64,000 nt of DNA from contig OX463854.1 of NCBI GenBank assembly GCA_949825065.1, forward strand, positions 17,299,226 to 17,363,225. The letters run 5' to 3'. Each line of letters begins with the position of its first letter. The first letter of the stretch is position 1. This DNA is from Odontocerum albicorne. Its lineage: Eukaryota > Arthropoda > Insecta > Trichoptera > Odontoceridae. Under the pieces are notes generated by a model. That model had not been told where the DNA came from. It was given only the letters and a program-made list of their open reading frames with translations, and did not search any database. Position numbers and translations under genes: made by a program. Below are positions 54,300-64,000 of this stretch, one piece after another.

Positions 54300-57200
54300 A
54301 AACTATTGAAAGCCCTGACACGGGAATAAATGAAGAATACAACGGTATAATATATTACAAAGGAAGATGCTAAAAATGTAGATTTATCACTATGTGAAAA
54401 TTAAAAAAGTGAATAAAAAGTCATAAAACTCTATTGATTTTTTTTTAATTAAAAAATGCATTTTCACCCATTTTTTAAAAATCTTTTTTAATCAAAAATC
54501 TAAATTTAAATCTTTTTTAACAAAAAATTAACATTCTTTCTCTTCCGAGAACAGCAAATGGCACGTAGCATTTTTTATTAGTTTTTTTTAAGATTGCGTA
54601 GAATTTTTTGGAACGTTTATTAAAATTTTCCAAAATGCTTTATCACGTGAAAAATATACCTCTACTGAAACATTTAATTTTAGTTACAATTATGAAAATA
54701 CTTTTTTCCACTTAAATATTATGAATTTAAGTATTATATTTCTGGACTATTGTCGTGTTCAAGACTTTTTATCTCTCAAATATCTTTTTGTTTCAAGTTG
54801 ACGATCTTTAATTAAAAATGTTCAACTTTTATAACATATATTTGATTTCGAAAAGCGATCTGTGAATAAATTTGCGCAAAACTTAAACAACGTTTTTGAA
54901 ATTAAGAATTTTCAATTTGGAACTTTTTTTACTGACAAGAATTTAATAAGATATTTATAAAGAAAATCCTTAAATCTTTAATTGCTTAATTATAAATTTC
55001 ATAAATTTTCACATAAACTTTCTTGATAATACATTTACATTTTTGACAAAGGTGTAAATATATTATCAAGATTTTGACTATCATTATTATTATTATATTA
55101 TTAAGCCTAGATTTTGACATTTTATAACAGAAGTTTTTAAATTTTCTATAATTAGTTTGGAAAGTACCGTTATTTTGTTACTATTGAATCATTTGACTTA
55201 TGTTTTTTTACTATGAAGTTCATCACTCTTCTTTCTTGACTTTGGAACCAGTTTTGAAATCATACATGGATTGCGCTTACTGCTCTGCATAACCACTGCT
55301 GTAAAATTCTCACCCTCGATGGCTTGCTGCGAACGGCGACTAGTTTCATCGAAATATTAAGCCTTACTTCAATGTCGAAGTATGTTTATCCATGTTCCTA
55401 TTTGCTTATCCTCTTCCAACTTTCTTCTATGCTAGTTTAGTGACATTTGAAAATGAGCATTTTACATAAAACTGTTATTTAATGAGTCGAGTAAATTTTA
55501 ATCATATTTCCCTTTTTTTTTCATTAAAACGTAAATAATCTCGAAATCTTTTACAGTGCAATCACCACGAATCTGCGTAACTCTTGTTTTGTTGGTAAGA
55601 AGAGATTATCATTGAGTTCAACTTTGTAAACTATTCAATGAAGTAAACCGTTGTTTTAAGTACTTAAATAAATTTGCAAAAAAAAACACATAAATTTCAC
55701 CCCGTTAATACAGTCAAAATTGATAATATTATTCACACTTTTCGTATTCTCGATCAATTAAAGACCAGGAAAGTGCGGTCATGAAGCCACATAACATATA
55801 TATTGGACACATATCGTGTGTACAATATACTACTCGTATATATGTGTATGTGGACTCTGACCGTGATTCATGACTTTTGAAGTGTGGATGTTAGAAGGTG
55901 TTGAGGCCGGTTGCCCATCTAATGAAACGATCAGGCGAAGGAAATAAAAAAGGCACTTTAAACTACCCAACAGGCTCTGCATTATAAAATAAATGCTTTC
56001 ACTGGAAAATAATCTTGATCACGATTCTTAGAATGGAGGGAAACCCTGAAGAAAAAAGTGAACTTTTTTCATATATTACATAATATTTTATTGTTTTTAC
56101 AAAAAAATCTAATTCATTACATTTATTCTAAAGTAATATGTCTACCGGCAGTCATTCCAGTTTCGATATATTTTTGATGAGAAACTCGTCCCGGAACGGG
56201 TGAGTGAAGGACTCAAAATATAACAGAATAATTTGTCAAGCGATGAATAGCGCCCACATGCTGATGTTGTGTGAAAATTATTTGACGTTATCGGCAAATA
56301 AATTCTTTCATAACTAAATAGCTTTATGTAATGTATACTGATAATTTGAAGGGTTTTCATATATTGCTTCTTGAGAATTTTGATGAAAGATGTTTCATTA
56401 GTATTGATACACTTTAAGGCTGAAAATGTTTTAAAGTTCAATAATTTTCATAAATACTCACTATTGAAGATTTTCTTGGAATTTATCACTTAACAAAGTG
56501 TCAAAGGAGTGCTTAATGTGGATTTGAAATACCGTGTCAAATAAATTACCGAAATAAATTAGTTTTTTAATTAGATAGGTATTTCCGTATTTCCATTTGG
56601 AAGCTGTGATACATTTAAAAAATCCTAGATTCCTAGCCCATCAAATTGTTCACTGTTATAATTAAAAAGTTTTTTTTTTTACTTTATTCCGTACATAACA
56701 TATTGGTCTTCAAAAAATAAAAATAATATCTTCAAATACATAAAAAAGGGAATTTAAAAAAATACTATTTATTGAAAAAATATTCTTTATATGGTAAATA
56801 AAATACTCCGTGCATACACATTGTGCAAAAATTCGGTCTATTTGTAATTTTAGTAAAAATATCTTAAAACATGTAGAGTTAGAGATGGGATTAATCAAAT
56901 TGAAAAACAATATTTGATTTATTAAATTATCGGAAAACATCAACTATTCAAATAATCGACACGTCCAGTTGATCGATCGAGCAGTTCAGTCGATGAGGTT
57001 TATCGATTAATTGATATTTTATTGATTGAGCTTTTATATATCATACATCAAATAATATAACATACCTACACACATATGGCATGTAGATTTATTGAATTGT
57101 ATATCGATTGATATATAATTTTTTTCTTATCGAGACGTTATTCGATTAAATAAAGAGTGTAATAGCGCGCTATGACTGCTTAAACGACTATTTTGATTAT

Positions 57201-57330
57201 ATAAAGTTTTAAAATGTTTGGTAGAATAAGAAATGAGAGGTACGAGAAAAGTAGTTAAACAATAAATAAGAATTATCAGAAAAAGGCCAATTGGTTCTTT
57301 AATATGGGTATTTATATAAAATAAGGAAAG
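54300..57330. other. No gene recognised, 3 kb
   Basis: The longest quiet stretch. It is strongly AT-rich with long T and A runs. 55240-55380 and 56140-56290 are less AT-rich and may hold old repeat fragments, but I recognise neither. The minus frame 56142-56441 (99 codons) has no motif. Confidence 0.55.
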
Positions 57331-57334
57331 GAAT

Positions 57335-57600
57335 CTTGAGATCGTTTGGCCACATTGAGTGAATGCGTTGCGAAATAATTTTTTTTTTATAAAGTGACTC
57401 GAGAGCGAGAAAGAGGTAGACCGAAGAAGGAGTAGGAGATCATTGGAGAAGGTTGAACTGGGGGAAAGTTAAGAAGTATGAGAAACAGGAGAGTACGTAT
57501 GACGAGATATATGGATGTAGGCGAGACAAAATCTGTATGCATGGATAGAAAGACGTGGATATCTGTCCCCTCTGCCTACCCCAAAAAGAGGCAAGACGTA
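57335..57600 (+). pseudogene. LINE-A 3' relic
   Basis: Pieces: FGHIE-MRCE, an RARKR segment, KLRSMRNRRVRMTRYMDVGE and DRKTWISVPSAYPKK, then the terminus cctctgcctaccccaaaaag. The KxxSMRNRRxxMxRYM stretch matches the relic at 1500-1900. Confidence 0.75.
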
Positions 57601-57892
57601 ATTGTATATACGAGTTATATTATATTAAAAAGTCTTAGTTCCTAATCTAACATTACACTTGCGAGTATATTGCTCTGGTTCATATTTATAAAAAGGTATT
57701 CATGTTCAAATAACAAAACGCATAATGAAAACACAGTCACTTTATTAACTGCTATGGACATCGTAGGAGTCACTTTAAATCAAGTAATCATATATACTCG
57801 TACATTTTAATAAATTCAAAACTTAATTTTTTAGGTAATCACATCGCAATGTTTCTTCATTCGATTGTTTTAATTGAATGTTGTCTCGATAG

Positions 57893-58090
57893 ATGCCCTA
57901 CGTGGCCTAGTTGGTAGGACGCCTGTTTTCCAACCTAATTTTTATAGTTCAATACCCGTTGGAACCCAAAGTATTTTAAAAAGGGTTCCAGTCTGGTTTT
58001 CACTTAAGAACTCTAATACTTTTTGGTTGATTGGATGAGGTTGTCACATGATAATAAAGTCGTCAGGTTGTGCTATATATAATGAAAATG
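57893..58090 (+). mobile_element. SINE1, full length
   Basis: A box tacgtggcctagttggtagg + acgcc, decayed B box (tagttcaatacccgttgg), body gggttccagtctggttttca + cttaag, tail actttttggttgattggatg + aggttgtcacatgataataa, 3' end gtcaggttgtgctatatata. Best single reference for the family in the window. Confidence 0.9.
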
Positions 58091-58228
58091 TTTTCTATTA
58101 TAATACAATAGATAAAAGCGATACTTTTATCGGATTGTTTTAACCAGCTAATTAATTAATTGATTAATGAATAAATCGATTATTGAATTTATTCGATTCA
58201 TCCCGTGAGTACTCGTACGACATATATC

Positions 58229-58990
58229 GGGTGTTCCAAAAATATGTGCACACTCAGAATGATTATAAATTTAGTATTTATTAAATAACGTAAAAAAATT
58301 ACACTTTCAATTAAAGAAAACAAATTTTATTATTAAATTAAATATCGCAGACTCAATCAATGATCGTTCTGGTGATAACGTGGAATCGCAAATATCACGA
58401 ATAATTAGTTTGGTATTTGGGCGCATTCTCTTTCAATGGCTGCTCTTAATGCATTGACTGTTACCAGTTTTGTGCCACGAATTGTATTTTTGATGAGTAT
58501 CCATAAAAAAATCCATTGGCATGAGATCTGGGGAGCGTGGGGGATTTTCAAAACTACCACTGCGTCAAATTCATCTGTTCGGCAATGTTTCATCTAGATA
58601 GGCATTCACATCACGATGATAGAGAGAAGGTGCACCATTTTACTGGTTATAAAAGTCTTCCTCATTCCTAAACACAAGAATGCGTGATATGATAAATTCC
58701 AGCAGCAAGTTCTAGTAAACGGCACGGTGTTAAAGTGTAGTGTAATAGCTTTCGTGAATATTTCGAGCAGATTTTCAAAGATCTCAATTGGGTATTAGCA
58801 AACATCACCGTATAACACTAATAATTCAAAAAGCCTGGATTTCTAAAGCATTCCAGATGATGTATTATGTATTCAGATTAGCCTGACTGTTCCAACACAT
58901 TGACGTGGGATTTGCGGTGAGGTTGGGCAAACACTAGAGCTTATGTTCCATCGGTTACATGAAATCCGTTGATGGTTTTGTTGCTTAATA
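58229..58990 (-). pseudogene. Tc1/mariner-superfamily transposase relic, minus strand
   Basis: Minus-strand pieces across frames: LRNEEDFYNQ then NGAPSLYHRDVNAYLDETLP (about 58590-58670), a PPRSPDLMPMDFFLW-like segment (58500-58560) and TVNALRAAIERECAQIPN (58405-58460). This is the order of QxDGAPxHYxxxVxxYLxxxxP...PPRSPDLTPxDFFLWGxxK...TxxxLxxxIxxxCxxIP in these transposases. The low-coordinate end begins gggtgttccaaaaatatgtg, a plausible terminal repeat. The opposite end and the N-terminal domain were not found. Confidence 0.75.
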
Positions 58991-59034
58991 ATTGATTTTC
59001 CAACTGAAAGCACTTAGATACTATGCATATGACC

Positions 59035-59165
59035 ATATTATGGTCATCATCACCTATTGAGGTAGACAGAGAGCACATATCTCCATATAATTATATCCTA
59101 GTACACATCGTTTGCTTTCACCACGTTTATAGACTTCATCGTACATACTGTCCTATATATATATT
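59035..59165 (-). pseudogene. LINE-A 3' terminus, minus strand
   Basis: On the minus strand: MYDEVYKRGESKR (compare MMRYMSVDEAK at 1845) and gagatatgtgctctctgtct + acctcaatag, the family's end. Only this end is present. Confidence 0.55.
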
Positions 59166-59169
59166 TTTT

Positions 59170-59610
59170 ATATCCTTCTTTTTCCTTGCCTTATCCCATA
59201 TATTTGGGGTCGGTTGCTTGGATTTTTTCTCGCCAATCGCTTGGGGATAGTCTTGAGTCTTGTCATGTCCTCCTCCACTTTCTTATATTGGCTTTTCTTG
59301 GATTTCCCTCTATGTCTATTTGGGAGTTCCCAATTCACATATGTCTTGAGCGTAAACACTTCATCCCGTCGTTGCACGTGCCCATACCAATGTACGAGTA
59401 TGTAGTCGTGCTTTCCGGGCTTAATCTACTATTGGCGCTTCTTTAATTGTTCCACGAATTAGTTCATTTCGGATCATATCCAATCTAGTGACGCTCATCG
59501 ACCACTTTAGAACAAGAAGCAATTGTTCGTCTTTTTTCTTTAAAGACCAACACTTTTCTTTTTCTTCGTATAATAGTCTTAACTTTATCAGAATTATTGT
59601 TTCGCACATA
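59170..59610 (-). pseudogene. LINE-E C-terminal relic, minus strand
   Basis: Minus-strand frames read MSVTRLDMIRNELIRGTIKE, then (after a frame change) MQRRDEVFTLKTYVNWELPN, KKVEEDMTRLKTIPKRLARK and GIRQGKRRI. This matches a family ending MSxxTRxDxIRNExIRGTxKV...GHVxRRDExxxxxxV...KxRWxDxVKEDM...GKxx. It is distinct from LINE-A and LINE-B. Confidence 0.75.
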
Positions 59611-59619
59611 TTAAAGTGT

Positions 59620-59885
59620 GTGGCTAGGATACAATATTGTCTTCAGCCCCAGTAAGCGATCATTTGGGTTTAGAACCTCTGGAGTAGGAATGGGTCTCGC
59701 GATGTATCATGTAATGTGTTAGCAACACTACCGCTCGGCGCGTGTGAATATTATTACCAGTCGAACTCTTTTACCAGACTTGCACCCTATTTTGGGTACC
59801 ACAGGGAATCGATCCCGAAGCCCCCGGGTGGAAGTCCAGAATGTTATCACTATACTACGGAAGTAGTAATTTTAAAACGGATTTT
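59620..59885 (-). mobile_element. SINE2, minus strand
   Basis: On the minus strand: A-box-like actacttccgtagtatagtg + ataac, B box GGGATCGATTCCC (59807-59819), a tctggtaaaagagttcgact block and toward the 3' end cctactccagaggttctaaa + ccc. The order matches the copy at 63163-63500. Confidence 0.7.
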
Positions 59886-59999
59886 CACTCTTCTATTTTT
59901 CACAATTTGATTCATTTGGTCGTGACGTTTATATGTATATAAGTCACCCCATACTTCTCGTAAATTGTACATATTTAGTACACAATACTTGACGACATC

Positions 60000-60215
60000 C
60001 GTGGCCTAGTTGGTAAGATGCTTGATTTCCTTCCGGGTATTTTGGGTTCGACTCACCACAGTATCCGAAAAAAATAATAAGAAAACAGTTCTAGTCTGGT
60101 AAATAAATTCATCTGGTAATATTACTCGCTGTAGACGTGTACGAATGTTGTTGCCTCTTTATGAGCGGTTGTGTTTCCAACACGTGCGACGGTTAACCAT
60201 TGTCAATTCTGATAT
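60000..60215 (+). mobile_element. SINE2, 5' half
   Basis: A box ccgtggcctagttggtaaga + tgc, B box ttgggttcgactc, then ctagtctggtaaataaattc + atctgg and tgtagacgtgtacgaatg. The 3' half is replaced by a LINE-B relic. Confidence 0.8.
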
Positions 60216-60234
60216 GTTGAGGAGTACCATATAA

Positions 60235-60850
60235 ATATTTTTTTCTTCATGAGCCATATCCGGCCCCCCCGACATTGGCGATCACTCTTGAGAGAAAATA
60301 TCAGTCTTTGACGGAACGGAACAACTCGTCAACTGTCTGGATACCTGTACATTCGCGAATATTACATAACCAAGATAGACGTATTTCAATCAATAATTTT
60401 AGCAAATAGTATTTTTCTCCTTTCAACTCATGACCCAGATAGGCAATCTTTCGGTATTTTATGGTATTTAAGAGCTTTCGTCCTCTACCTGCTCAACACA
60501 TCACCTCAGTGTTTGAGATACGACGACACCAAGAAATTCTGAGCATTCTCCGATGAATCCACATTTCGATGTTTTTAGCTTTTTAAGCTTTCTGGTCTTC
60601 ATGGTCCATGTTTCAATACCATAAAATAAAGTATATTATATATAGCACTCAATCATGCGTTGCTGAAGTTAAAGCTATAATTGTAGAAAACTAATCTCAT
60701 CATCTCTAACTTCTCCATCTGGGTTAAGGTCATGAGTAATTAGGCTTCCTAGATATTTGAAACTGTTGACTTGCTCTATAGGTTACCTGGTCAGCTACAG
60801 ATATACATCACTATGAGACTGTGGACTTAAAAACATACTCTTTGATTTTT
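60235..60850 (-). pseudogene. RTE-like (LINE-B) relic, minus strand
   Basis: Minus-strand pieces: QQVNSFKYLGSLITHDLNPD (about 60690-60770), GEVRDDEIS, a MIECYI region, FYGIETWTMKTRKLKKLKTS (60580-60640), WIHRRMLRIS, KLLNTIKYRKIAYLGHELKG (60425-60480) and VDELFRSVKD with VIANVGGPDMAHEE at the end. The order is that of RTE-like RT C-termini. Stops and shifts break it. Confidence 0.8.
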
Positions 60851-60879
60851 TAACATTAATATTCCTCAAAGTTTCAGTC

Positions 60880-61570
60880 AAAAAATGTGTGCGAAGTATG
60901 GGTTAACCCAGAAAAACTGGAGCAGGTTGATGAGTTCTGTCACCTGGGCAGTATATTTACTTGTGATAGGTGAGTTGAAAGATACATTGAAAGAAGGATA
61001 GCGACATGGAACAAGGTAAACGAAACACTAAATGTTATATATAACAACTGCGCAATATCAACAGAAGCAAAAATGACAATAAATTATAGTTTTTTGGTAC
61101 CCACCTTGATGTATGGAAGGGAAACTTGGACCTGGCAGAAGGATAAAAATAAGATTAATACTGTGGTGATGCGTGCACTAAGGAACATTTGTGGAGTGTC
61201 TATGTTTGAAAGAAGGCGAAATGAAGACATCAAAAATGAATGCATGAATAAAATGGATGATTTAAGTAAGATGAAGAAAGGACCTATAAAGTGGTTAGAA
61301 CATGCGGAGAGAACGAATGATGAAAGAATGACAAAGCGAGTATACAAGTCAGAAGTGCAAATGCGCATGGAAGAGGTAGACCGAGGAAAACGTGACAAAC
61401 AAAATGGACCGGATTTTGAGTGAGAAGAATATAAAGTGAGAAGTATAAATACTAGAAGATTGACGCTTGAGGTGTATGTATGTGGAGGTGAAAGTTGTGT
61501 GTTTAAATAGAAAAGTTTGAAGATCTGTTTTCTCCACCTACCCCGTAAGGGACACGGCAGGATGATATGT
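60880..61570 (+). pseudogene. LINE-A C-terminal relic, best preserved
   Basis: Reads EQVDEFCHLGSIFTCDR, a stop, then VERYIERRIATWNKVNETLN, VIYNNCAISTEAKM, and an open stretch from 61073: NYSFLVPTLMYGRETWTWQK, INTVVMRALRNICGV, KKGPIKWLEHAERTNDERMT, KRVYKSEVQMRMEEVDRGKR. The end is ttctccacctaccccgtaag + ggacacggcaggatgatatg. This copy anchors the identification of the repeats at 1224-1525, 1901-2096 and 24700-25218. Confidence 0.85.
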
Positions 61571-61574
61571 ATTT

Positions 61575-61930
61575 ATGTGTAACATTCAGTCTTTGCTCGA
61601 CACATGCTGTGATATCTTATTCCGATTTTTTATGAATGTACTCCCAGCACACGAAGTAATGGCGGATTTTTTTTACAGAAGTACTTTTCGGCTTGGCTGA
61701 GTAAGAGATTTTTCTTTTCATATTGCCATGTTTTTCAGTTCCGAAGACCCAACTTTTGAAAATTAATTTTAAACCGGAATGGCAATAATGGATAACAAGT
61801 CCACTTTCACCAGTCCATAACATTGATGAAGCTATATTTGATAGTTATATAATTCTATAATATAAAAAACAATTTCACATAGTCAAAAGTCATGTCTGAT
61901 CTGGGCGATCACATTTTTATCATAAATACT
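61575..61930. other. No gene recognised
   Basis: Spacer between the LINE-A end and a mariner end; nothing recognised. Confidence 0.5.
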
Positions 61931-61931
61931 A

Positions 61932-62875
61932 GGTAAGTCCAGAAAGTAAGTGTACTGAATTTTTGTAGGTTACAATTTTTTTTATTTAAACAAAAAAATT
62001 ACGTGGTTACCATAGTACATATGTAAGCTATTTTTCGGCATAGTCGCCATTCCTCTCAATGCAGGTGGTGAAGCGGGGTATCAACTTTTTGATGCCTTCC
62101 TCGAAGTAGTTTCCCACCAACCCCTCCGTCCACTTCTCCACCTCCTCCTTTACCTCCTCGTCGGTTGAAAACCTTTTTCCACCCATGTGCAGCTTCAGGG
62201 AGGTAAAGAGATAGTAATCTGAAGGTGCTAGGTCAGGGAATGCGCGGGATGGTTCAGGACATCCCATTTAAACGAGGCGAGCAGTTCCTTCGTGGCGTTG
62301 GCCGTGTGTGGTCTGGCATTGTCGTGCAGCAGGCAGACTCCCTTTTCAGCATACCTCTCCTCTTGTTCTGAATCGCCTTCCGTAATTTTTTTAGGGTCTC
62401 ACAGTATCTTGCAGAGTTGATGGTCTCCCCTTGAGGCATATATTCAATTAAAATTATGCCTTGACAGTCCCAAAACAATTTCGTCAGTCACAATTGAAGG
62501 TCTTCCGCTCCTCTGATCATCATGCACAGACGTATGACCGTTTTTAAACTCGCGACACCACTTGTACACACTCGTACGATTTATAGCTTTATCACCATAT
62601 GCAGTTTTCACCTCATTATAAACCTCAACCGGAGGTTTTCCCTTCCAAACGAGATAACGGATGACGCCCCGTATTTCGCACTTGGCGGGAGATTGGATTT
62701 ACATTTTTCACGAAACGTGTTGTCGCGTCGACACTTCTCAACGTACTGACCTCGAACCGGTCTCATTGCGGAGGGGAACGGTCAGGCTACACGGAAGTGT
62801 AGCCAACATGTCGAAAAATAAAATCCATTCGGTCGTGAGAGCCTCAGTACACTTACTTTCTGGATACGCCTCGTA
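61932..62875 (-). mobile_element. Mariner deletion derivative, ~0.94 kb
   Basis: Low end ggtaagtccagaaagtaagt + gtactga and, reverse complemented, high end aggcgtatccagaaagtaag + tgtactga form the inverted repeats. TA lies near both ends. Its length is about 350 bp shorter than a full mariner, which matches the internal deletion in the transposase. Confidence 0.88.
62030..62700 (-). pseudogene. Mariner transposase lacking the first catalytic Asp
   Basis: Minus strand. The N-terminal part reads EIRGVIRYLVWKGKPPVEVY, INRTSVYKWCREFKNG, then RSGRPSIVTDEIV (HTH region, open). It then jumps, near 62470, to WDCQGIILIEYMPQGETINS, skipping the HRIVTGDE-type segment with the first aspartate. A frameshift follows at about 62345. 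The rest keeps LLHDNARPHTANATKELL and SPDLAPSDYYLF-type motifs (D,D34D spacing retained), then CIERNGDYAEK and a stop. It cannot be active, but the ends could be recognised by a related transposase. Confidence 0.9.
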
Positions 62876-62897
62876 GTTTAAAAGTTCTTATATCTTA

Positions 62898-63112
62898 TAG
62901 TTCGGAAATTCTAGGATGATTCCTGTGACAGCTCACAAATTTGCCCCAATACAACCTTATGTAATGTATTTTCCTAAATAACTTGCTATTTACTAGAATT
63001 GAGGCTTACATTAAAGTTGATAAAATAATTAAAATTACTGAACATCGTTACAAGGTTGTATTGGGGCAAATTTGTGAGTTGTCACAGGACTCATCCTAGA
63101 ATTTCCGAACTA
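62898..63112 (+). mobile_element. 215-bp MITE, copy 3
   Basis: tagttcggaaattctaggat at the left, mirrored atcctagaatttccgaacta at the right, TA at 62896-62897 and 63113-63114. The inverted repeats match over about 61 bases. It lies 22 bp from the mariner derivative. Confidence 0.95.
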
Positions 63113-63162
63113 TAGTGATTGTTTCCGTATTGCTATCTAAGCAGTTAAGCTTAAATAAGACC

Positions 63163-63500
63163 ACCTTCGTGTCATAGTTGGTAAGACGCTGGTCTCCACC
63201 TGGGGGTTTCGGGTTCGATTCCTGGGACTCAAAAAATATAAAACAGGGTAACAGTCTGGTTAAAAAAATTCGTCTGGCAACAATATTTGTACGCGCGATT
63301 TGTAGACGAATGCGAGTAATGTTCCTTGTTCAGGTGCGATATTATTTTCGAAACGTACAATGGCGAACTGTGTTATTTGCCTACTCCAGTGGTTCTTAGC
63401 CCGAAGGCTCGATTACTGAGTCTAAATACAATATTGTTTCCCAGCCACACTCTTTAACATATCCTCATCATCAATTTGGATATGGTACCATACAAATGAA
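63163..63500 (+). mobile_element. SINE2, full length
   Basis: A box ccttcgtgtcatagttggta + agacgc, B box ttcgggttcgattcc, then acagtctggttaaaaaaatt + cgtctggcaac, gtagacgaatgcgagtaat, actccagtggttcttagccc and ggtaccatacaaatgaatg at the 3' end. Reference copy for the family. Confidence 0.88.
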
Positions 63501-63504
63501 TGAA

Positions 63505-63795
63505 AAACTTAAATTTATGGCAGATATATTTATTTAATTTCAAATTTCTCATGGTAATATTGCAGTTATTATGTATCTAGTTGCTCTGTATGTTGCATAA
63601 TACCAGGAGTAATGAAATCATTTGAAAAAAAAAACATATGGTAGATTAGTTCTAAACCTTTTATGGTAAGTCCTTGGATTTTTTTTGGTCAGTAAATGAC
63701 GCCATGAAATTATAAACCTAAATAAAACCAGTCTTGTTACGTAACATGCTACAAGAAGCGCATTTCGTGGTAAGATTAGCTGTAATTACTTTTTA
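63505..63795. other. No gene recognised
   Basis: AT-rich spacer. Confidence 0.45.
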
Positions 63796-63799
63796 TTTA

Positions 63800-63895
63800 T
63801 TAACACTTCATTGTAAAAAAAGAGCAATCTGGCGGTCTTATTGCCAGGTGGCAATCTCTTCCAACCAACCAGACAATATTAAATAAAGCAAACTA
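63800..63895 (-). mobile_element. SINE1 tail fragment, minus strand
   Basis: On the minus strand: tctggttggttggaagagat + tgccacctggcaataagacc + gccag, the SINE1 tail. Sequence from here to the window end shows nothing else. Confidence 0.7.
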
Positions 63896-64000
63896 CATGG
63901 TCGTAAAAAATATTCATCTTTATGAAATTTATGAACATATTCATAATAAAAGTAGATATCATCCATCAAAGGAAAAGAAAGGGATGGTTGAGAGGAAAGA

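Noticed and set aside
56142..56441. 99-codon minus frame
   Set aside because: No motif or homology recognised; length is within chance expectation for this much sequence.
57893..57980. Possible tRNA gene (A box and B box)
   Set aside because: The tRNA-like head continues into the SINE1 body and tail shared with other copies; acceptor stem pairing is absent.
63163..63240. Possible tRNA gene
   Set aside because: Same reasoning: it is the head of a full-length SINE2.

Overview
This window reads as intergenic or intronic DNA of an arthropod, most likely an insect. It is about two thirds A+T, has no long host open reading frames, and is packed with interspersed repeats typical of insects: mariner elements, Helitrons, jockey-like and RTE-like retrotransposons, and tRNA-derived SINEs. 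The species cannot be named from the sequence. I see no rRNA gene, no convincing tRNA gene and no CRISPR array. Interspersed family names used here (SINE1, SINE2, R1, R3, LINE-A to LINE-E) are my own labels.

The only convincing piece of a host gene is one internal exon on the minus strand (13499-13831). It has 111 codons, both ends in phase 0, a good acceptor and a GTGAGT donor, and encodes an extracellular-looking segment with four N-glycosylation sequons. The rest of the gene must lie outside the recognised features, so much of the window may be its introns.

Layout. 1-7.9 kb: R1 repeat with a tandemly amplified 3' end, SINE1 copies, a LINE-A relic containing two minisatellites, and a degenerate ~57-bp array. 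7.9-11.4 kb: an apparently intact Mos1-like mariner (7915-9202), then a jockey-like retrotransposon (open RT frame) sitting inside a SINE1. 11.6-13.8 kb: hAT-like ends around a LINE relic, a 552-bp Tc1/mariner deletion derivative, and the host exon. 14-35 kb: many short RT relics, SINEs, a 215-bp MITE, a minisatellite made from RT sequence, and tandem hairpins. 36-42 kb: a bounded Helitron carrying a (TA)178 tract, a decayed mariner inserted into R1, and a LINE end encoding a C2H2 zinc finger. 42-54 kb: small tandem repeats, a composite Helitron remnant, MITE copy 2 and LINE-A relics. 54-57 kb is nearly featureless. 57-64 kb: another dense cluster (LINE-A, RTE-like, two further mariner relics, MITE copy 3, full-length SINE1 and SINE2).

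Three things stand out. First, the 8-mer TACTCGTA/TACGAGTA occurs at least 27 times where I expect about 2 to 3. Second, several minisatellites here are tandem amplifications of retroelement sequence. Third, one mariner retains all the expected catalytic residues and ends. There is no operon-like cooperation between genes: the window is a record of layered transposition.
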